Under the pieces are notes generated by a model. It saw only the letters and a list, made by a program, of their open reading frames with translations. It was not told the origin of the DNA and ran no database searches. Both the position numbers and the translations under genes were made by a program. A stretch of DNA of 64,000 bases from Ashinkailepas kermadecensis. Taxonomy: Eukaryota; Arthropoda; Thecostraca; Neolepadidae. The stretch's first letter is position 1. Each line of letters opens with the position of its first letter. The stretch covers positions 46,001 to 110,000 of the forward strand of contig JAOTOM010003657.1 in the NCBI GenBank assembly GCA_034440615.1. The letters are read 5' to 3'. Below are positions 57,588 to 64,000 of this stretch, one piece after another.

Positions 57588-57920
57588 GACAGGTGACCCG
57601 CCAGGCGAGTTGGTGACCAGAGACAGGTGACCCGCCGGCCGAGTTACTGACCAAACAGAGACAGGTGACCCGACAGACGAGTTAGGGACCAGACAGAGAC
57701 AGGTGACCCGCCAGGCGAGTTGGGGACCAGACAGAGACAGGTGACCCGCCAGGCGAGTTGGGGACCAGACAGACAGGTGACCTGCCAGCCGAGTTGGTGA
57801 CCAAAGACAGGTGACCCGCCGGCCGAGTTACTGACCAAACAGAGACAGGTGACCCGACAGACGAGTTAGGGACCAGACAGAGACAGGTGACCCGCCAGGC
57901 GAGTTGGGGACCAGACAGCA
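57588..57920 (+). repeat. 33-39-bp minisatellite, about 9 copies, upstream of the transporter promoter
   Basis: Unit GACAGGTGACCCGCCAGGCG plus AGTTGGGGACCAGACAGA, with deletions of the GACAGA part in some units. The first five and the last units form a partly repeated block. It lies between the zinc-finger gene 3' end and the transporter promoter (57.2 kb). Confidence 0.92.
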
Positions 57921-58295
57921 CGGAAAAAACCGGCTCCAAGGGAACGGGACGAGACTCGCTCTGGTCGGTCTAGCCGGAACTCGGGCCACACAGCAACTGC
58001 GATTACCGCCAGGACGGAACAGCGAATGGACAGAAAAAGGCACAAAAAGTGACAAAGCTTGACGACCACACGAATTATGACTCCGCGGTCTTGGCATCAG
58101 CCAAGACCCACGCGACGCTCGTCCTGACTTGATGAAGCCGGCTAGTCCCATCGTACGCAGATTGTGACGCGACTCGCCGGTGTCGCTGTGGGACGTCACC
58201 ACGGTGACGTGATGAAATGCCCTCCACACTCTCCAATCTACCGCAGTATTGCCATTCACGACCAAGAGACAGGCGCTCAAATTATTTGTCCTACA

Positions 58296-58301
58296 TTTAT
58301 T
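58296..58301 (-). terminator. Candidate poly(A) signal of the zinc-finger gene
   Basis: AATAAA on the minus strand, about 760 bases past the stop codon at 59059. It is the first canonical hexamer I noticed downstream; the actual cleavage site is not shown by sequence. Confidence 0.4.
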
Positions 58302-59058
58302 GTAACAGAAATAGCACATTAAATACCAAAAATAGTCATAGACGGGCAAAGGATCAGGACAACCCAGCGCTGCATCTCATCAAAAGAATGCACGGAGAAC
58401 GTCTGTGTGTCTCACTTATCCATATTTCTAACAACAAAATGGGGGAAAAGAATCATGTAGGGAAATATCGTCATCATTCGTAGGAAGTGTATACTACCTG
58501 CATCGCTCCCAGGTTGTTTCAAACGCAAGCACCTACAAAAACATACTCGGGCGTAGGGCATCGGCGGCACTCCCGAAACCGGGCACTTCGTCTGCGCTTC
58601 GATGGTCATAATCCCCACACAATCCGGTGTTCAGAATTAAAGCCGACAGCACGAGCTGAGTGTACACTCTTTGCATTGCGCTTCCGAAATCCCGGTGGGG
58701 TCGTCCATACAGTGCCATACTGGTAGCATCACGCAACCATTTCTGAGGAGCTGTACATATGCACTCATCCACAAGTTTCGATCACTTGTGTCCATGGGAG
58801 CATGAACCGGGCAATCGAGAATGATGCTTACGAGGGAAACACGTGACCTTGAAAATATGCATACAATATCCAACAATGACGTCTGAAAGGCTTTATCTCA
58901 AGCTGTGACAGGCGGCAATGTGCTACATCAATGTATATACACACTGACGGCTTTGCTGCGGTGTCCTGGCCACACCATGCGTTACGGAGGAGCCTGTACA
59001 AACTCTCCCCACTACCACACTAAAATTGTCCGTCCGTGGGTGGGCCGCGTTGCTGCGG

Positions 59059-61575
59059 CTACTGCATGTTCTGCAGCATCGTATCCAGCGACTCCTCACT
59101 CAGTTGGAACTGGTCCGCCGGCAGCGGCAGACCATCCAGCACCTGCTCGTCGTCCGGCTCAGCGTCGGCCTCCGGCGCCATGCTGGCCTCCAGGTCCAGC
59201 AGCCCGCTCGTGTCCAGTGTCGGCTCGTGCATCCCGCCGTCGGCAGCGGAGGCGGCCGCCTCGTCTGGCTCGACGGGCGCCGGGTCCTCGTCGGGCGGCA
59301 GCTCGCCGGCGTCGTCCTCAGCCACGGCAGCAGCGTCGTCCACCGTCTCCATCGGGGCGTCGTCCACCGTCTCCATCGGAGCGTCCACCGTCTCCAGCGC
59401 GGCGTCCGCGGCCCCCATCGGGGCGTCGACGGCCTCCGTCGGGGCGTCGGCGGCCTCCACCGCGGCGTCCTCAACCTCCATCACCACGTCCGCCGCCTCG
59501 GCCGCGCCCTCGTGTCGGCCGGCCGGCGCGCCGTTGTCGACGGTGGCGCCGCCCGTCGCAGCCGCGCCGGCGGTGGGCGTGTCGGCCGACACGACGCTGT
59601 TGCGGCTCGAATGGCGGCCGCGGCCGTCAGCCGCCGCCGCCTGGTCGGCCGACAACCGGATCTTGGTGTGCGCGTTAATCCAGTGTTGGGCGTAGGCCGA
59701 CTCGTTGGAGAACACGTCGCCGCAGCGCGTGCAGCGCAGGCTGCCGCCGGCGGTCGGTGCGTGCACCTGCGTCTTGGCGACGGCCGGCGCGCGCTCGGGC
59801 GCCGGCCGCGTGGCGAAGCGTGGCTCGGCCGCGACGCGCCTGGCCGGCGGCTGCTTGGCCGGCGGCCGCTGCGGTTTGGACGGGCTCTGCTGTGCGCTGG
59901 ACGAGTGCACCTGGATCCAGTGCTCGGGGAACTGCGACACGTCGGCGAACACGGCGTCACAGTTGGGGCACGGGAACAGGCCCTCGGCGGTGGCGGCCGT
60001 GCGCGCACGCGACACCGCCGCAGCGGCGCGCCGGCTCTGTCGCGCCGGCGGCGTGGCCGGCTGCGCGGGCGTCACCTTGAGGCGCGCGTGCGTCATCACG
60101 TGGTTCATCCACGCGAACGGGCTGGGCGGGAAGTTGCGCGAGCAGACGTTGCAGAAGTAGCCGCCCGACTTGCTGCGCGCCTGGTGCGTGGTGCCGATGT
60201 GCTGCCGCAGCATCGGCTGGCTACCCGACCAGTTGACGCAGAGCGGGCAGTCGTAGGTGATCAGCGTGCCGACGCCGCGCTTGCCGCCGCTCGGCTGCGC
60301 CATGCCCACAGCGCCGACGTGGTACACCTGGAAGTGACTGTTCAGCTGCTCGACGCTGGTGAAACTCTGCGAACACTTGGAGCACGGGTGTGTCTGACGG
60401 GCGGGCACGGCGGCGGCTGCGGCAGTAGCGGCAGCAGCAGCGGCGGCGGCGGCTTGGCGCGACTTTGGTGCGGGCCGCGCCGCCGGCATCGCCGGGCCGC
60501 CCGCCGACGGCGGCACGAACACATTGGAGCCGACAGTGATCTGGCAGAGCGGCTCCATGGCGCGGCGCGTCACCTGCGCGAACACCATGCCCGTCGACTT
60601 GGGTCGCGCCGGCAGTCGCAGCTTCAGACAGTGGTTGTCGATCTGCATGTTGACGAAGCACTTGTCCAGCTGCTGCTTGGCGGACAGATACACGGAGAAG
60701 AGGTCGTCCGGGCTGCCGCTGGTGGTGGAGCAGTAGGCGGGCACCACCTGGGGCTGCTCCGGCTCGGGCGGCGGCGGCGGCGGCGGCGGCGGCGGAGGTG
60801 GCGGCGCGCGAGGCGCCGGCCGCGGTGTCGGCCGAGGGACGGCGTTGTGCAGCCGAGCTCGCTGGCCGTACTGCTCGCGCGGCTTGCCCTCTGGCAGCGC
60901 GGGCGATATGGACGTGCCGTTGTTGCCCTGCAGCAGCTTCATCAGCTGGTTGCGCTGCTTGTCGCCCAGGTCGGGGATGGCAGCCAGATTGGCGGCGGCG
61001 GCGCTCGTCTGCTTCACGAGCACGCGGCTGCCTCCCGAGCGGGACTGCGGCGTCACGTGACGCGCCGGCGGCACCGCGTGGCGCGACTGCGGCAGCCCGC
61101 CGCGCGAATTGGCCAGGCTGGCCGCCGGGATCTGCACCATGACGCGGCCGCGGCCGCGCCCGTACGCCGCCGTCGGCGTCTGTCGGCCGTACAGCGGCGT
61201 CTTCTGCCACTGCGAGTTGCCGTTGACCTTGGGCGCGGCCGGCGTCACGGCCGGCGCGCCCACGCTCGTCATCTGCACCACGCCGCGGCTGATCAGACTC
61301 AGCAGCTGCTTGGAGGCGGCGAAGTTCACGGGCGTGTGGGTGATGCCGTGCGCGACGGCCGCCGGCTGCTTGGCCCGTCCGCGGCCGGGCCGGCTGGCAC
61401 GCCGCTGTGGCGGCGGCGGCCGCGGGCCGCGGCGCACCTCCTCCCAGTAGCGCTTGCGGCTCTCCTTGCGCTGCAGCTGCGCCACCGCCCACTGGCGCAC
61501 CGTCTGGCTCGATTCCATGCACACGTTGTTGAGACGCATGTTGACGTTCAGCCACATGCTGCGCGCCTCCGAGCG
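59059..61575 (-). CDS. C2H2 zinc-finger protein, large terminal exon (5' incomplete)
   Basis: Probable nuclear DNA- or RNA-binding regulator; I do not recognise a specific orthologue. The exon starts after a good acceptor (TCTCTCTGATTGCAG) at 61575 in phase 0 and ends with TAG at 59059-59061, coding about 838 residues. N-terminal part is basic (QRKESRKRYWEEVRRG), then Arg/Gly- and Gln-containing linker, a run of 13 prolines near residue 260, an alanine run near 375-390, and five C2H2 fingers at about 398-420 (CSKC..H..H), 442-464, 475-497, 536-558 and 615-637. The tail (about 690-838) is strongly acidic with repeated DAPMETVDDA and ends LPADQFQLSEESLDTMLQNM, reminiscent of activation domains. 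The fingers are scattered and lack TGEKP linkers. The initiator Met lies in an upstream exon. Confidence 0.9.
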   Translation of the reverse strand, partial: RSEARSMWLNVNMRLNNVCMESSQTVRQWAVAQLQRKESRKRYWEEVRRGPRPPPPQRRASRPGRGRAKQPAAVAHGITHTPVNFAASKQLLSLISRGVVQMTSVGAPAVTPAAPKVNGNSQWQKTPLYGRQTPTAAYGRGRGRVMVQIPAASLANSRGGLPQSRHAVPPARHVTPQSRSGGSRVLVKQTSAAAANLAAIPDLGDKQRNQLMKLLQGNNGTSISPALPEGKPREQYGQRARLHNAVPRPTPRPAPRAPPPPPPPPPPPPPEPEQPQVVPAYCSTTSGSPDDLFSVYLSAKQQLDKCFVNMQIDNHCLKLRLPARPKSTGMVFAQVTRRAMEPLCQITVGSNVFVPPSAGGPAMPAARPAPKSRQAAAAAAAAATAAAAAVPARQTHPCSKCSQSFTSVEQLNSHFQVYHVGAVGMAQPSGGKRGVGTLITYDCPLCVNWSGSQPMLRQHIGTTHQARSKSGGYFCNVCSRNFPPSPFAWMNHVMTHARLKVTPAQPATPPARQSRRAAAAVSRARTAATAEGLFPCPNCDAVFADVSQFPEHWIQVHSSSAQQSPSKPQRPPAKQPPARRVAAEPRFATRPAPERAPAVAKTQVHAPTAGGSLRCTRCGDVFSNESAYAQHWINAHTKIRLSADQAAAADGRGRHSSRNSVVSADTPTAGAAATGGATVDNGAPAGRHEGAAEAADVVMEVEDAAVEAADAPTEAVDAPMGAADAALETVDAPMETVDDAPMETVDDAAAVAEDDAGELPPDEDPAPVEPDEAAASAADGGMHEPTLDTSGLLDLEASMAPEADAEPDDEQVLDGLPLPADQFQLSEESLDTMLQNMQ

Positions 61576-61974
61576 CTGCAATCAGAGAGACGCTGGTGAG
61601 CGGTCGGACGTCGGTGAGAGAGCACCGTCTATAGTGGGCCAAGCGCTGGAGCAGACATACACTGTGGCTGATTAGCCCACCCAGCAGGCTCAGATGTGAC
61701 GGGAATAAGCTGCCTGTCATCAAGCGGATGAACACCCATCGGCCACATGACCGCAATTCGCGATGCACTGCGATAAACATCAAAAGCGTTACAATAGTGT
61801 GTACAATGCAATGGCAAATCATACTCGTCAGGTATTCCGAGGCCGTATTGACACCCCCCCCCCCCTAGGCAGGTACAGGATTATGACGGGTATCAATGAC
61901 TTGTCTCAGGGATGATGCTGACGCCAATAGGATACTATCATGTGCACATAAACACGCTGAGACAATGCGGCGGA

Positions 61975-62572
61975 AAACTGAGCACGTCATCACACAGACC
62001 TATGATAAAACTGGGCACGTCATCACAGACCAATGACCAAACTGAGCAGGGCATCACAGACCAGTGACCAAACTGAGCAGGGAATCACAGACCAGTGACC
62101 AAACTGAGCACGTCATCACACAGACCAGTGACCAAACTGAGCAGGGCATCACAGACCGGTGACCAAACTGAGCAGGGCATCACAGACCGGTGACCGAACT
62201 GAGCAGGGCATCACAGACCGGTGACCAAACTGAGCAGGGCATCACAGACCAATGACCAAACTGAGCAGGGCATCACACAGACCAGTGACCAAACTGAGCA
62301 CGTCATCACACAGACCAGTGACCAAACTGAGCAGGGCATCACAGACCGGTGACCAAACTGAGCAGGGCATCACAGACCGGTGACCGAACTGAGCAGGGCA
62401 TCACAGACCGGTGACCAAACTGAGCAGGGCATCACAGACCAGTGCCCAAACTGAGCAGGGCATCACAGACCGGTGACCGAACTGAGCAGGGCATCACAGA
62501 CCGGTGACCAAACTGAGCAGGGCATCACAGACCAATGACCAAACTGAGCAGGGCATCACAGACCAGTGACAA
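61975..62572 (+). repeat. 31-bp minisatellite, about 19 copies
   Basis: Unit GACCAAACTGAGCAGGGCAT plus CACAGACCGGT, with CACGTCATCACACAG variants (two extra bases) in a few units and ACCAATG/ACCAGTG/ACCGGTG alternation. It lies upstream of the large zinc-finger exon, so probably in an intron of that gene. Confidence 0.95.
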
Positions 62573-62574
62573 AA

Positions 62575-63250
62575 ATAGTCGGATCACGAGCCGATTAGCT
62601 CGCAGCTCATCATTAGCGACGCCACAAAAACAAAACCTGGCCTTCGTGAGAATAGCACATTGGGATTACGTACCTGATGAACTGGGGAATTACAATACAA
62701 ATATTCGTACAGATGATCCGAAACGTTGCAGTGTCGGTTGCAACAGGAAGTTGGGGAGCAACAAAATTGACCTGGGGACGGATATAATTGGACGTGGTGA
62801 GGTGTATCATCGCGGGCTCCCGTGAGGGCACATTTGAGGGTCGGCCCATAAGTTCTTGACGCGGAATGGTGTTCGATACTGCGCCTTCAGCAGGAACGCC
62901 CCATCACCTGCTTCTTACCCTCGCCAGTCCAGCACCTCTAATGGCGCCTTCTACTGGTTCGGTGGTGGCTAGTATTGAGACACCACCGCTACTGATATGG
63001 TTGTGTCGAACGAACAATCTTGACAAGCACAATGTTCGCTACACATGCTGGTGTTTGCAAATACATGTTTACAGCTACAGATACAGGCTCACAAAACATT
63101 CGACCTGGCCGCAAATCGTTAACTGCTGGCTGAATGCCAAGTAATTATAATAATATAAAAAGCTGAATGCCTTTAAAAACGGCATAGACAATCATTATCA
63201 GACTAGGGGGATTGTTTTTCTGTATTCCAGGGAGGGTTGATCAACAGAGA
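62575..63250. other. No gene recognised
   Basis: Short frames without domains, probably intronic to the zinc-finger gene. Confidence 0.4.
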
Positions 63251-63256
63251 GGAGTT

Positions 63257-63645
63257 GGGAGTTGGGAGGAGTTTGTAATTGTTGAGTGTGTTATGCAATA
63301 GCAAGTGAGTCTCTTATTAAGTCTAAACGCTTTATAACTTTATATAGGGTGTACCTAGCAGTGGATTCAGCACCTTCCTTCGGGATGTGATACTGATGAG
63401 ATTGTCTATGGTAGCACAATGGGTATGATGGGAGGAGTTTGTAATTGTTCAGTGTATTATGCAATAGCAAGTGAGTCTCTTATTAAGTGTGAACGCTTTA
63501 TGAATTTGTGTGGGATGTGCCTAGCAGTGGATTCGGCACCTTCCTTCGGGATGTGATGCTGATAAGATTGTCTATGGTGGCACGATGGGTATGATGGGAG
63601 GAGCTTGTGATTGTTGAGGGTGTTATGCGGTAGCAAGTGAGTGGT
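63257..63645 (+). repeat. 166-bp tandem repeat, about 2.3 copies
   Basis: GGGAGGAGTTTGTAATTGTT occurs at 63265 and 63431 and, changed, at 63597; ATGCAATAGCAAGTGAGTCT and TCCTTCGGGATGTGATACTG-like blocks repeat at the same 166-bp spacing. Confidence 0.9.
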
Positions 63646-63957
63646 GCTAGATAGGCTGGGATATATAGCTTCCTAGGAACTTTGGATAAGGGATTGATTG
63701 GGGTGGGAGTATGTACATTTCTAGTACCTTTTCTAGATAGGCTTAACCCAGATGGGCCCCTGTGGCTCTTATTAAGCCTTAATACTTTATGACTATGACT
63801 TTTAATTACAGAAAAAAACTTATTCAGAACACAGTATAGCCAAACACGTTATCATTTTTTTGTTAACGCATGGTAGTCGGGTGTTAATGGCTGCCAAATA
63901 TAATACGAGGTATCCTACAACACACTTCCGAAGTTACACTAAATGCATGACGCCTAC

Positions 63958-64000
63958 CTTCGTGCCAACTTCAAGGCCAGTACATCCAGAACTGCCTTCG
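63958..64000 (-). CDS. Possible upstream exon of the zinc-finger gene (runs off the window)
   Basis: On the minus strand an open stretch ends in AAG followed by GTAGGC, a plausible donor, in a frame (EGSSGCTGLEVGTK) whose phase 0 matches the acceptor at 61575. A second frame (KAVLDVLALKLAR) is also open but would join out of frame. Only 43 bases are visible, so support is weak. Confidence 0.25.

Noticed and set aside
59026..61599. 857-residue plus-strand frame antisense to the zinc-finger exon
   Set aside because: GC-rich antisense shadow: Arg/His-rich with no domain, while the minus frame has five C2H2 fingers, a splice acceptor and a stop.

Overview
This is a eukaryotic nuclear window, most likely from an arthropod; I lean weakly towards a crustacean. 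The evidence is spliced genes with GT/AG introns, a ribosomal protein L11 whose C-terminus reads like arthropod orthologues, many TTAGG/CCTAA-type motifs, and a dense load of SINE, LINE and DNA-transposon debris. No prokaryotic features, rRNA operons or CRISPR arrays are present.

Three real protein genes can be assembled. (1) RpL11 on + (1112-10279) has five coding exons. Exon 1 is a micro-exon, ATG plus one codon, placed behind a pyrimidine-rich 5'TOP-like tract; exon 5 ends in TGA with AATAAA 22 bases later. (2) A complete nine-exon gene on - (57099 down to 50214) encodes a 449-residue, 11-helix amino acid transporter of the AAAP (SLC32/36/38-like) superfamily. All eight splice phases agree, and a TATA-like box and a full CRE palindrome lie upstream. 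(3) A large terminal exon on - (61575 down to 59059) encodes an alanine/proline-rich protein with five C2H2 zinc fingers and an acidic tail. Its upstream exon or exons lie near or beyond the right edge of the window.

The other 40-odd kb (10.3-50 kb) is repeat-rich. It holds decayed transposase pieces (pogo/Tigger-like near 16.7 kb, two head-to-head Tc1/mariner-type pieces at 18.7-20.1 kb), two LINE reverse-transcriptase remnants (15.0-15.5 and 39.0-39.9 kb), and a 1.35-kb TIR element (40401-41745) whose empty site is preserved next door. There is also a 1.3-kb inverted repeat (24.4-25.7 kb), tRNA-derived SINEs, and a set of very short (51-61 bp) retroposed modules with target-site duplications. 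About a dozen minisatellites are present; the largest is a 32-bp GC-rich array of roughly 66 units (36.33-38.45 kb). Long open frames inside these arrays are by-products of stop-free monomers, not genes.

The observations most worth following are: a 23-bp minisatellite that grew from the exon 6/intron 6 junction of the transporter gene and so presents eight tandem copies of a splice donor; the tail-only mini-retroposon family, which shares a possible hairpin and 3' tail with a tRNA-headed SINE; and insertions whose unoccupied target survives in a neighbouring repeat unit.
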